A DNA stretch of 64,000 bases from Cloeon dipterum. Lineage: Eukaryota > Arthropoda > Insecta > Ephemeroptera > Baetidae. The number at the start of each line of letters is the position of its first letter. The first letter of the stretch is position 1. The position numbers were made by a program, and so were the translations under genes. The notes below the pieces were generated by a model. It ran no database searches and was not told where the DNA came from. It saw nothing but the letters and a program-made list of their open reading frames with translations. The stretch is taken from the NCBI RefSeq assembly GCF_949628265.1, contig NC_088786.1, forward strand, positions 32,509,681-32,573,680, written 5' to 3'. Below, one piece after another: positions 1 through 11,500 of this stretch.

Positions 1-1235
1 CAAATTGGGGCTGGCGATGAAAACATTTCACGCATTCAAATATATCTACAAGCACTACTTCGGAAAATACGACTGGTTTTTAAAAGCTGACGACGACACG
101 TAAAATTGCCCTCCGCGAAAATTTGCAGTCATGAAAGTCTCCAGCACAGGTACATCGTGATGGAGAACCTGAAGAAAATGCTGGCGGCGCACAGTTCCGA
201 GGAGCCGCGGTATTTCGGGCTTCACATGACAGTAAAGGACAAACGCATAGACGCAAATTTGGCTCCCGACGGATACATGAGTGGCGCAGGTAAGCAAAAA
301 TTGATTGAATCAAATTAATTAATTAATTTTCGTAATTTTCTATTGCAATTCAAGGTTACGTGCTGAGCAGCGAGTCTTTGAAGCGGCTGGCAACGCATGT
401 GTTCAGAGGCGAAACTCCAAACTGCTCTCTTCATGCCAACCTGACTGCAGAGGATGTGCTCATGGGTTTGTCTTTAAAATTTAGATTTGAAGAAATGATT
501 GCAAACGAAATCCAATTGAATAATTTGACAGTCAATAGAAATTTAATCATCTCTAAAAACCATTTAAAATGCAATAAAAATGGAAAAACGGATATTACAC
601 TCGTTAAAAAAGTCATCGTTTTTATCTTAATGCTTACTCATTTCGGCTGTCAACTGTTGACCTATTAAACGGAAAAAGATCATACAGTAAAATTTACACA
701 GATTTTATAACTTTAAATTTACACAATAAAATATACCGGGAAAACTTTCAACAATAAACTATCCATTTCATGTCAGCCGAAACTAGTATAATATATATAG
801 TCATAAAAAACAAAGACATTTTCCATAAGGAATGAACTGCCATTTACGCATTTAAAATCTTCAACTTTCCAATTTGTCCTGTGCTTGCAGCTCATTGCTT
901 GCATCAAGTTGGAGTCAAGCCAGCCGACACGAGGGACTCGGAGGGAAATATCCGATTTTCCCACTTTGACGTTGAAACTATGGCGAATGGAAATTTGTCC
1001 AAGGAGTTTTGGTACTTGCGCTTTATTGTCTGGCCTCAACCAGAAGTACGATTAGAATAATTCATCCACTCGTATAGCAATAAGAGTTTTAAATTTCCAG
1101 GGAAATCAGCAGACGAAAGTGCCAATTTGTTTTCATCACATGGCCCCGCATAAATTTTATTTCACGGAAAGCCTTATTTACAACACAAAGATTGTGGGAG
1201 TGAAAAATCTGCAAATGATTGAGCGAGAGAATTAA
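1..1235 (+). CDS. Core 1 beta-1,3-galactosyltransferase-like (C1GALT1 family), 3' part only
   Basis: Family role: type II Golgi enzyme that adds galactose to O-linked GalNAc to make the core 1 (T antigen) glycan. The 5' exons lie outside the window. Exons seen: 1-99, 150-289, 355-465, 891-1045 and 1101-1235, joined in phases 2, 1, 1 and 0 with GT/AG at every junction; the first intron is only 50 bp. The reading contains the donor-binding DXD block in [10 protein letters not shown], then [29 protein letters not shown] and [15 protein letters not shown], all typical of the family. The last exon, [18 protein letters not shown], aligns in spirit with the family's ISFHYVSP block, but the cysteine pair usual just before it is not visible. 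Stop codon at 1233-1235; AATAAA near 1297. Insects have several paralogues, so it may not be the main T synthase. Family call is firm, exact orthology is not. Confidence 0.85.
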
Positions 1236-1286
1236 CAATGTTTTCATTGTCCCCCATCGCAAGAACTTAAACACCAAAATCAGGCA

Positions 1287-1348
1287 AAGTTTGTTTGAAT
1301 AAAAGAAAAAGATTTTCTAATTCACCAATAATTTTTTAATATCAAACA
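1287..1348 (+). repeat. Dispersed 62-bp repeat, copy 1
   Basis: Starts AAGTTTGTTTGAATAAAAG and ends ATATCAAACA. A near-identical copy in the same orientation lies at 5388-5450. This copy overlaps the polyadenylation signal of the galactosyltransferase-like gene. Origin unknown: either a duplicated 3' UTR fragment or the end of a mobile element. Confidence 0.7.
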
Positions 1349-1416
1349 TTTTATATAATATCGCACTTTACATTCCGAACGCCTTCGATAATAATTATTA
1401 TTGTCCTTTGTTGGCT

Positions 1417-1426
1417 GGGGGGGGGG
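1417..1426. repeat. Homopolymer run of ten G
   Basis: Ten consecutive G residues in otherwise A/T-leaning intergenic sequence. Such runs are prone to sequencing and slippage error, so the true length may differ. Confidence 0.8.
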
Positions 1427-1953
1427 TGGTGTTGCTGGTCGCTTGTCACCCTCGTGCTGTTCGCGCCGTTCGCTGAAACACGACACCGAGGGAGATTAAC
1501 CCTGAAATGAACCAATAGCTGGCCCTGCAGCCTAAGGAGAATAGATCTTCTCTCCTCGCTGCATCTTGCTTTGTAAATGAGGGAGGAGCGTTTAGACGTG
1601 AGCTGAGTAGAAGCTAGATGAAGTACTTCGTGGGCCAATAGCAAGCTAAGAACCTTAGCTCCTTTCCTCACGCACGCTGCTGGGGTGCATCAAGTAGTGC
1701 ATCGTGCACGTGCATTTGCATCAGCGTCACAGCGTCATTCCAAGCAGTTAAGCCCGCGCGGATTGTGACGTTTTTGAGGTTTGACTGAGTGATATCAAGT
1801 GATATCTCTCAACAAAACTATCCACAATCAACGATTACATTCATACTGTATAGAACTGTACGTATAATAGATTTATAACGTGTGCCGTATCTATTTTTTC
1901 TCCGAATTTGTGCATTTGTCAATTACCACGGAAAATGTTCACAGACTTCCAAA

Positions 1954-4059
1954 ATGGTCAGCTCGCAGAGGAAAACCAAAGTAGACGCCGCCAGCACCAG
2001 TGGCTTAAGGACAATAAGCAGAAAAACAAATAATACAAAGACACAAAAAATAGTCACTACTGTCATCACTAGCCAACCGCGTTTTACGGCATTTCCACCC
2101 AGAAGACCAACAACTAGAAGGTGAATATTGCTTCCCTTATTGTTTCCATAGTTATTGGCATTTTTGTATGTGTATGTACTAGCTCATAATACATATCTGT
2201 GCGAAACAAATCATTTATCTATTTCAAATAAAATACAATACAGTTTATTAAATCATTGATTAATTACGGAGGCTAATGAAAATGCTTTTTCTGACCTTTT
2301 TGCCATTATTTTGGTTTTGTTTCGTTTCTGTCGTCTACTTCGGACAAATGCAAATAACAACCTAACTTTTTATCAATGAATATAAAAGCACGATGATTTT
2401 AGTTATTCCTGGTCGTTAAATTAACTCTCATTTTAAGCATCTTGCTTATTTTAAACATACACCAGCGGAAGCCACGTGTGCGATAAAATTAGTTTCCATT
2501 ACGCAGATCCAAGATGGAGTCTGAATGTGGGATGCAAAAAGCTCTCTTTGGATCGCCGTAAGAGTGTCAAGAGTTTGTTTTTACGATTCAAAAGAAACAA
2601 TTAGTTCAAGTAATGCAAATTATGCCACAATATTAACGAAAACTTGATTCTTTTCGCGCATTTTCACGTGGCCGATTTTTCGCGCCATACTAAACCGGAC
2701 GCCATTTCTGCGCGTCGCATGAATTTGGACCCCGCTAACATACAAGATATCAATTTTCCTTGATCTTGCTGCTTTTTTGTAATGGACCGCCATTTTCTAT
2801 TTTCATAAGTAAGAATAAATTTTTTTGTTTGTAAATATTTTAGTTAGTTTGTTGTTTTTCTGTTTAAATTGGAGTAGTATGATTTGTTTAGCTTCTGGTC
2901 CTATCAAAATTGGGAAAATTAGACTTAAATTATGTTCAAACTTTATTTCAAATTCCATTTTCCGACAGTATCAGGCTTCATCTGAAATACATTCCAATAC
3001 GCGGTGTCTTTCCAACTGATTTCTCTTTTGTAAAACAATTTCCTCCTTTCAGTGTTGCCCGCCAGGAAGAAATTGCGGCCCCGGAAGTAATTGCTACCCC
3101 GGAAATAATTGCAACCCCGGAAGAAATTTCAACCATGGAAAAAATTGCGGCCCCGGAAGAAAAAATTGCGTGTGCTTACAAGCCGCGAATCAAGCGCATA
3201 GCCTTCGTACGCTTGACCAGTGAGGAACACGCCCTGGTCGTTAATGCAGTGGCCACGCTGAAGGCCTGCAGCCTTTCTACTGGCCCTGACAGGGCCAAAG
3301 CTACCCATTGCGTACTGGGCACTGCCGCGGGCAGCTATGCTTTAAATATACTCCCTAACTACTGCAAGATGGTCTCCGTAAATTGGGTGCGTTGTCATTT
3401 TGGTTCTTGAATAATTGTTATTTGGTTGTTGCTGTCCAATTCAATCATGTATTTAGCCCAGGGTTCCGGTAAAATCCGTTGGGCTGGGTTAAACTGGTCA
3501 AAACTAGTTATAATCTGTTTGGCCCCAAAACGGCTTTGTTTTTTGGTTTCGTCATAGTTGCCAGAAAATTTCGAACCGCTGTAATTTTTGAAATTTTTAA
3601 TGTTTTATGCTATGTAAAGAAAAACCCAAAACAAACACGGGTTTTGCTATCTGGCTTAAGCCGGGTCTATAAATCTCAGAACCCTGTATCTGGTATACTG
3701 CTGTGGCTGAGGATTGAATTTGTAACATTTTGATTTTCTTGTTTTATCAAACTTTTCTAGTACTTGATGTTAATTTATATATGTTTCTATTTTAATGTTT
3801 ACAGATAGAAGAATCCATAAAAAACGGTGCGTGGCTGCCTGTCACTCCGCAGTTTGCTCCCGAAGACTTTGATATTATAAATAGGTTAAGTGATGTGTGG
3901 CAGCGCTGCGCAATAGCATCCCGGTGCAAGAACATGAAAATGGCTTCCTTGAAAGACATGACACACACGACCTTCAGGAAATGTTTCAAAGAACGCTGCC
4001 AGCCTTTGTCTTGCTTTAACAACCCCAGTAAATGTGTCAAACTCCCTCAGAAGAAATAG
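1954..4059 (+). CDS. Single-BRCT protein, microcephalin (MCPH1)-like
   Basis: Three exons, 1954-2120, 3053-3386 and 3805-4059, joined in phases 2 and 0, give a 251-residue protein. Residues 1-55 are basic and Ser/Thr-rich. Residues 61-96 are a six-residue tandem repeat (consensus EEIAAP). Residues 103-187 form a BRCT domain: KRIAFVRLTSEEHALVVNAV, then ATHCVLG, then the hallmark tryptophan in MVSVNW followed by IEESIKNGAWLP. This pattern is closest to the second BRCT of microcephalin, a DNA-damage and chromosome-condensation protein. The last 64 residues are basic and Cys-rich without a domain I know. The start is the first ATG in the frame (upstream frame is open only by a GTG). AATAAA at 4131-4136. 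MCPH1 in vertebrates has three BRCTs; only one is present here, so this may be a reduced orthologue or another BRCT protein. Confidence 0.7.
3066..3170 (+). repeat. 18-bp coding tandem repeat (six-residue units)
   Basis: About five full and one partial copies of an 18-bp unit encode EEIAAP, EVIATP, EIIATP, EEISTM, EKIAAP and EEKIA in the linker before the BRCT domain. The repeat stays in frame, and its units differ mostly in third positions and a few substitutions. Confidence 0.9.
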
Positions 4060-4130
4060 TTGGCTCCTCCACTTGTTCAGTTTACCGATACCTGTTTTCA
4101 AAAAGAACTACTTAAAAATTAAAAAAAAAA

Positions 4131-4159
4131 AATAAAACTACGAAAACTTGCGTGTTTAT
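4131..4159. promoter_or_regulatory. Opposed polyadenylation signals of converging genes
   Basis: AATAAA on the + strand at 4131-4136 follows the BRCT gene stop by about 70 bp. TTTATT at about 4154, which is AATAAA on the - strand, lies just beyond the stop of the 4180-4536 reading frame. The pair is what two convergent transcripts would need. Confidence 0.5.
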
Positions 4160-4179
4160 TTAAAACCAATCGATTTAAG

Positions 4180-4536
4180 TTAAATTAAGTATAAAATGTT
4201 TATGAAGCAGTGGATTTGGAGATACTGACTTGTTGCACTTGAAAGTTGTTTGTCTGTGGAACACTTCTGGTTAAAAATTAGACATTCATAAAATGAATTG
4301 ACGATTAAGTCGATCAACAACTGATGCAAAAAATCTGTATACGTAAAACCTTTCGTTGATGGATACAGTGAATTTTCGAGCATTGCATGTTGTGATCCTG
4401 GTGGCAAATCCATAAATATCAGGTTGAATACAATTTTTCGTTGGATTTCTATCGTTGGTGGACGATCCATCACCTCTTGTGGAGCCCTAGGTTCAGATGT
4501 ACACATGAAAAAGTATAGTCCCTGTAACACTCGCAT
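4180..4536 (-). CDS. Hypothetical protein, probable terminal exon
   Basis: An open frame of 118 residues on the - strand beginning MRVLQGLYFFMCTSE and ending at 4180, with an AATAAA about 20 bp past the stop. A possible splice acceptor (TTACAG before GGACTATAC) lies at about 4524, so the frame could be a last exon beginning at the Gly-Leu-Tyr. An upstream ATG-bearing segment near 4660 ends in a strong GTGAGT donor at about 4570, but its phase does not match this exon, so I do not join them. The composition looks coding rather than random, with blocks such as RPPTIEIQRKIVFNLIFMDL. I recognise no domain. It could be a real small gene, a mobile-element fragment or chance. Confidence 0.35.
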   Translation of the reverse strand: MRVLQGLYFFMCTSEPRAPQEVMDRPPTIEIQRKIVFNLIFMDLPPGSQHAMLENSLYPSTKGFTYTDFLHQLLIDLIVNSFYECLIFNQKCSTDKQLSSATSQYLQIHCFINILYLI

Positions 4537-5572
4537 TCCAACACCTAATTAGGCGCTTGAACGGAGAACTCACCCTTGTGCTGTATCAGAAGATTTGTTA
4601 TAAGAAGATCTGGTGTTTTGCAAATAATTTACTGAAGCGAGAATCCAATTAATGCAACCTATTTTCGAAGTCATCGGACTAAGCTTGAGGGCTCCCTTTT
4701 CACGGGAATATTTATACTATATTTCTTGAGGGCTGATTAGAAAAACGAGGTTAAAGTTTTCCATTTATCTACGAGACTTCAAATTTGCCTTGAAGAATAC
4801 GAATTTTGATGAGTGTCTGTTGTGACACTCTGGCCTTAGAGGCGCCATGACCAGGCGCCCGTATCAAGAACCAATTATTTTACAGAATTGGCATTTTGAA
4901 AGCGTGAGACAAGCAATATTTAAGGTTAATGTAGTTTTCGCGCCCTCGGTGCACGAATTGTCAGAACTAAAAATCAACCACTGGCTGACGCGTACAAAAC
5001 TGGCAGCCAAATAAATGCACCCTCTGCCCGAGTAGTACGTTTTTGGGGTCTTAACGAAGACAGGGTTGATGCCTTTGGCTTATAAGTAACTAATCAAGGA
5101 GGCTGCATTTGGGCTTTCTCACAGATGGTTTTCCGACCTCTGCCGAGCAGCAACTTTGTGTACGCGCCAGCCAGCCATACGTTTCACTTATGTTTCAATA
5201 AACCACGTCATTAATCATTTTTACAAATTTAAACCGAAGTTTAACTTTTCCATTTGATAAATACTGAGAATTCAAAGACAATAACGTAATTAATAAAAAG
5301 GAGATTATGTAGCCGGTCAGTTTGCAATTTTCATAGAAACTGGACTATTTATTTGAGTTTAGAGGTTTACTGAGAATATTTGGTCGCAAGTTTGATCGAA
5401 TAAAAGAAAAAGATTTTCTAATTCACTCATAATTTTTTTGATATCAAACAAATATATATATTTGTATCATCACAGCATATTTTAACAGACGAAAATTTAT
5501 GTTTGTAAGCCTATGGGTACATTAATAAACTGTTGGAATCGTAAAGAGCAAATAATAATTTTCGTGTGAGCC
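4537..5572. other. Intergenic, no gene seen
   Basis: No coding exon I can support. Holds the second copy of the dispersed 62-bp repeat (5388-5450) and, at 5348-5353, TTTATT (AATAAA on the - strand), a plausible polyadenylation signal for RAB3GAP1. Confidence 0.5.
5388..5450 (+). repeat. Dispersed 62-bp repeat, copy 2
   Basis: Begins AAGTTTGATCGAATAAAAG and ends ATATCAAACA; matches 1287-1348 with a handful of differences in the same orientation. No further galactosyltransferase-like coding sequence is visible next to it. Confidence 0.7.
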
Positions 5573-8500
5573 TTAGAAGAAAACTGTATCGTGGGAAAAT
5601 GCACCAGATAACCTGAAGGAGTGGTCGTTGATGACCGCGTACAGCCGCTGCGGCGAAGGGGTGGAGGAGGGTGAAGGCACGCAAGCTTTCACGCGCAGCA
5701 GAAACTCCCGTTCGCTTGGCGCAGGGAACGCATGCGAGTGGTTCACCTTTTCTTCGCCCCCGTCCGGAATCAAGTGGGCCGCCTTAGTAAATAAATAAAC
5801 GGATTTTAAATGGAATATGTTCACGAGACTTATAATTCCTACCTTTTGCGCTTGGAGGAACATGTTCCTGATTTTCAGCCCAAAAACGCCGTCTGGTCCG
5901 TCAGGCACCTCCACCTGCTTGTGCTGCAGCAGGTCACAGAGGAAAGTGCCCAGCAACTCATCCTTCTCGGCAAAGCTTTCGTCCGCGAACTTCTCCTGCA
6001 GCGACTTGAGCTGCGCGATTTTCGTTTCTTCGGCGCCAATCAGATCTACAAAACGCTGGAAAAGATGAACAAATAAATTAGCGGTGCTTTTTTAATAATC
6101 GTAACTTTACGCACAGAGTATTCTTTGTGCTTGGGCGTGAGTCCCATGGTGAGGCGGCCAGCCTTTTCCTGAAGAGAGTTGAAGACAGACAAAGGCGTCA
6201 GGTCCTCCAACCATTCCTCGCCCAGACGGTTGATGGCGGCGTGCAGCAGGGCGGGCAGCAACATCGAAAGGGCGTCGGCCGGCTTGTGGTTCTCGAAGAA
6301 TGACAGCACCTGAGTTGGGTGAATCAGCACATTTATTTGGTTTTTAAAAAATTAAATAATGCCAGCCAACGGACCTTTTCGGCTTCTTTGGTGTCGTCGA
6401 AGAGTCTCTTCTGCCTGCTAGCCGGCACCGGTTTGGCGGCCGACCACAGCTCTTGCCACGTGTTGCCTTCGATCAGCATGCGCGGACTGAGTTTGTTCTC
6501 CTCCTCGATCCAGTCTCTGGGTGAGTACCAGCGGACAAAGTCTCCCAGACACGAGCCAGGGTTTGCAGCCTGGGATCAAATTAATTGTGAGTAACAGAGC
6601 AAAACTGATGAATTAACAGAAAAAAGAAAGGAGGTAACGTGCAAAACATTTTATGATACTGAAACTGACGTAATCTCGCGGATATTAAAGTTTGAGAAAA
6701 AAATAAATTAATTAAATACCACGTTCTTGTGCTTTGTAACAGCTGTTTTCACACAATTTACTAGCTGGTTTTTCCGAAAAGGGTATTTCTTTTCCGAAAA
6801 ATAGTTAAAAGATATTTTGTCCTCGACTAATTACAAAACAAAAGCTCTATCAAATGGGGAACAAATCTTTCCAAGTTGACCACGATGTAAATTTTTATTC
6901 CTCTATTTCTAGACACGAAAATGACTCGTTTAGACCATTGAAAAATAGGGATTTAAATTGTAAGTGAGACTTTTTACGAGTAATTTTAAATTCCTAATCA
7001 GCTACTTTAGAAATGTGCAAGATATAAAAAAAATCCAGAGTTAAAAAAGCTATCAGAAAATCGAATTACATCTGTGGTCACTATTTCTGAACTTTGAATT
7101 GATTTAAAAATTAAAACCTAGTGTAACATGAAAAAGTCAGTTTAAAATATCCTGGAGCGTCATTTTAGCTGTTTTGATGTTATTTACATTTTCAGGTTTC
7201 TTATGTAGAACACAGGATGCTAAAAGAGTTAAAATTTCCCTATGATTTTTGTTTTAAAATTTTTAATTTCCCCTCTACAAAATTCACTCACATCCCAAGT
7301 TGACTTTAATTTCATTTTTTTTTTAAATTGTTCAATTAAAAAATCCATTCAGTCGACATAAACTGACCTTAAACGATTCCATATCGGACAAGAGGAGCGG
7401 ACTCATGATTTGAGCGCGCAGTTCTGATCCCTGAAGATCATCGCCCAGCATCATCAGGATCTCCGCATCCTCGTGCCGCTGGTCTTCCGTTTTCGGCGGC
7501 GGTTCCTTTTCAAACACGAATCGTCACGCTCCAAGAGGCAGAATTTTATTATCTGCTCACCTGGGTGATGGGAATGTAGAGAGGTTCGTTGGTCTCGATG
7601 AGCATCAGGGACGTGTCCTTGCTCAGCCGGCCCTCGGGCTTGTCCCACAGCGAGTGCTGGTGCTTCTTGCGTCGCGGCTCTTGCTCCATTTCGTTGTCGC
7701 ACTCGAAGAACTCGTCGTCCTCCTCCTCGCTCGAATCATCGGCCACCTCCTGGAACTCTAACACAAGGACAAATTTTATCAGACGCGTTCTTGCTGGATT
7801 TGTTTCCACGCCCTTACCGCTGTCCGAATGGTCGTCCTTGTGCGCGCGGGCCCGCCGCTCCCTCTCCTGGCGCCGCTCGATGCAGTAGTTGAGCATCTGA
7901 AAAATTATTATTAGACCGTGCGGTTATTCGGAAGAGCAACCGGTGCAGCTGCTATGCCGAGCCAGTTGCATACTTCGGGCTTTATGTGGTTTCTAGTCAA
8001 GCAGCAAATCCACATCAGACAATTATTGACACAGCTATATCTAGGGAAGATCGTGACGAGTCAAACAGTATTCGATTTTTCTAAGTCTGATGGGTTAGAA
8101 GCTAAGATTTGGGGAAAACGTGTTTTCTTTTGGGGATACTGGCATAATAAAAAAAATTGTTTGACAACTAAAGCTCGGGTTCCAATTTCAGAGTCACATT
8201 TTTTACAAAAACTGCATACAACTTGACTCGTATATTCACGTCCCATGATGTACTGAAAACATTTTAGGGGGGAAACCCCAAATTCTGTTGCGTAGTGAGG
8301 TGTAAACACAGAAAATTGTAATATTTTACACGTTTTTAGGGTGCAAAAAGGGGGAAATTATGGCACCATTAAACTAATTCGGCTATCTAGGGGAGGTCGA
8401 TAACAGTCTAGCGATGCTCAGTTTTAGAAAATCTGTCAGTAAGAGCTGTGATGGGCGTTTAAACATTTTTTAAACCCCGAAAAAGCATTAATTTTGAAGT

Positions 8501-11500
8501 GTTTAAAAAATGAAAATTAAAGTAAAACATATTTTTGCTCATCTTCTATAATTTTTTGTGTTCTAAAAGATGTCAATAATCCGTATTAAATACATTAATG
8601 TCAATATATCAATTTTAAAATTTGGAAATTCGATGTTAGCGACCTTACTTTTGATCTACAGCTTTGGGGTCAGTATGAAAATTGTTTAATTTGACGATAG
8701 TTCAACGGTGTCCGAATATTTTTTCTACGACCAAATTGAACCGATTTGGAGTTAATTCAAAATTTTCAAAACCCGCAAAAGTGAGAGAGTTGAAAAAAAT
8801 TTAGAAATAAAAAATAATTGGCAAAATAAGGCCTAGTTTCGGTAAAAATGTTCGTCACATATTCTGAATTAAGGGCCAAGAGAAGCCAGTTTTTTCCCAA
8901 ACTGTCCTAACGCAATCATACCTGCAACTTCTGATAAAGGAGACAGGATCTGAGGTCTGGACAGCCGGCAGCCAGTCTGGAACAGGACCGAAATAAAGCA
9001 ACAATTAGCACCTGTAAACGATATAAACAGTTCAATATTCATTCGCGTCTTGCTTTAAACGCGAGACGAGCATCTGCAGCAGCGGAAATTATTCAAGTGC
9101 GCAAAGCGATTATTATGCAAGTGCCTGATAAAATTACGGTACATACTCAACGCGCGCAGCAGCATCGTCTTAACGAGCGAAATTAAACAAGTTACTTAAT
9201 ATTAACACACTAGCCGTTTGACCTTCATTATCGTTCTTTTTCAGCTCTGATTCAGTTTTTCCTCATTTTCGCTCCGGCGAGTGTGCTGCAAATCATGTCT
9301 CATGGAAGAAATTCATATCTTCCTGTCTGCACCGACTCGAAACACGCGTAAACAACAACTTCCTGGTTGCGTCAAAAATTTCACTAAAAAAATAGAATGA
9401 AATTTGCATTTAAATTGCTGTTGAAAGTTCTTATAGCGATTTCAAATTTTGAAGTTTTATCAAAATCAGCTCTTAGGCGTCAAGAGTTCATTTTTCTCTT
9501 AGAATTAAAGAGGAATGATACTGCAAAAGCCTGGAAAATGCTTGTTGCCAGTGCATAAACTCGTCCCTTAGGATTCAGTTAAAGCCTAAATTGACCTAAC
9601 AATAAGAAGCACTGTAGTTTTTCGAGAAAATTGGCTGGAAAGTTAGCGTGCTTTTCAAATGGTAATGGCTGTCTCCTTACTTGAAATCCGATTTAATTTC
9701 AAAACCAAGAGTTTCCCAATAAGTGACATACACCGTTGGACAGATCTCGACGAGAGGAATCGGAATATGCCAAGAAAATATGTTCAAGCACTGTAAATTT
9801 TGGAGAAAATCGGAAAAATTTGAATTTTTACTGTAGGAAGGTCTTTTTTATTATTGCAAATTGTTGAACATATTGTTAATCGATCAATTGTTTATGGCAT
9901 CTAACAATTTAAATAATTTACAATTGTTGCCCAGTATCATTCCACTTTAAGTTTTTTTTATTTAAATTGTTGGCTGTCCCACCAAATACATACTTGAGAT
10001 CTACAATTCAAATAAATGTATGTTTGTGTTTAGGAAAAATCCGCTAAAATCAGTATTTTGCAGGATAAAAATGCGGGCTTTTGCGAACCCTACTAGACGT
10101 ATATTTGAAAATCTAACAAATAAAATATCAACAAAAAATCTCTTATTTACGAGCAAATTACTAAACATTTTGAATGCGTTTAGAGCCGATTGCCCGATTG
10201 GGCACCGTGTAATTAAGAAAAAAAACCTGGGATTTTTAAGCCCTTGCTGCTGGAGAAAGGCTTCCATGCAATTTCTCTCCGTAGATTTTTCCTGACCACT
10301 TTGCTTTCAAGACTGATTTCCTTGCGTTTAGCCTTTGAATCAATTAGAGGAGACGTACTTACGCGAGGCTAAATTGCACGTTAGGCGCGTGTTGGATCAG
10401 TCGTGGTGGACAAAGAGCGCTTTCAAATAGAGAGCGAGTGCGTCGGCAAATGACAGCTCCAAAATAACAACAACTTTCCAGCAGTCTGATTATTTGGCCA
10501 TTGAAGGCAGCAGCACCCAGCTGCGTGTGCATTAGCGATCGAAAGCGTGCATTATCATCGCCGTCCATTCATATATTGATGCACACATCCCAACCTTTGC
10601 TTTCAAATTCTGCTCCGGAGCTTTTTGAAGTAGCGGCGAGGCGCGTGGGAGGAGTGTGCATTCAGGGTTTAGCGCAGATCAGCGCGCGATTACGAGAAAT
10701 CGAAAGTCGGTGGCTCGGAAAAAGTGGAGCCAAACAGATTAGGCTGCTTCCTCTTTCTGGTCCACTTCAAAAGAGGAATTTTTCATTTCTGCCCGACGCT
10801 AACGCCGTATCAAAATCAGATTTTTATTCTCATCGTGGCCAGTTTTTTGCTCTAGGCGAACTCTCTTTGTTCTCCAGACATGGAAGGATTCGATCGATGT
10901 GCTCATGAAGTAGAAACACTACCTTGCTTGCAATTTTTCAATGAAATTCTTCTGTAGGAATTTAGAAAACAATTTTTTTAAATTTTTATTCGGACAAAGG
11001 CAAAGTCTTGTTGGTCCCGAGCCTTTTTTAGTGAAGAGCAGAATCAGTGCCTAAATTTTTAATGTGGTTTTATTTATTTTTCAATCTTTATAAATTAAAA
11101 AAGGTGAAAGTCATGTGTATTTTTTAAATGTCATTCTTTCTTTCCTCTCCGGTCCCAGTTGTAAATGAAAAATTACATTAAAATTTGCAAAGTTATAATT
11201 AATTGTAGAGTTCATCCCAAGAAATTAAATTTGGTCTCATCATCAGGCATTCAAAATTTAAGTAGGAATTATTATTCCCCTGAAACAATAGGCTGTGGGA
11301 GCAATACGCCCAAGGTGCCGCTGTTACGTTGTAAGAAATTAAAACGCAAGATGCAAAGCATAAGGCTACACGTTGTTTCGCCATTTTACATTATGCACTG
11401 TTCATGTAAATTAAAACATTAATAATTTTTATTGATGCAATTAACCTGCACCTGAGATCATTAAAAAATAATTCTCCCTCGTTCTTAACTATTGAGCATT

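Larger units (their letters stand above)
1236..1953. other. 3' UTR and intergenic sequence, no gene seen
   Basis: Holds the presumed 3' UTR of the galactosyltransferase-like gene, with AATAAA near 1297, a run of ten G at 1417-1426 and the presumed 5' UTR of the BRCT gene. The segment at 1287-1348 is nearly repeated at 5388-5450. Open frames here are short and without recognisable domains. Confidence 0.6.

Noticed and set aside
6111-6114. Alternative RAB3GAP1 exon 14 donor GTAAAG, four bases further into the intron
   Set aside because: It ends the exon in phase 1 and shifts the next exon out of frame; GTGCGT keeps phase 0 and gives EYS-RFVDLIGAEE.
7918-8309. 102-aa and 82-aa frames on both strands between RAB3GAP1 exons
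   Set aside because: Within a short-gene intron, no domain, no phase-compatible splice sites; conserved RAB3GAP1 sequence continues directly from the 55-bp exon to the exon at 7896.
10001-10908. Several 70-135-aa frames in the giant intron
   Set aside because: No motif or splice support; AT-rich intron sequence gives such frames by chance.
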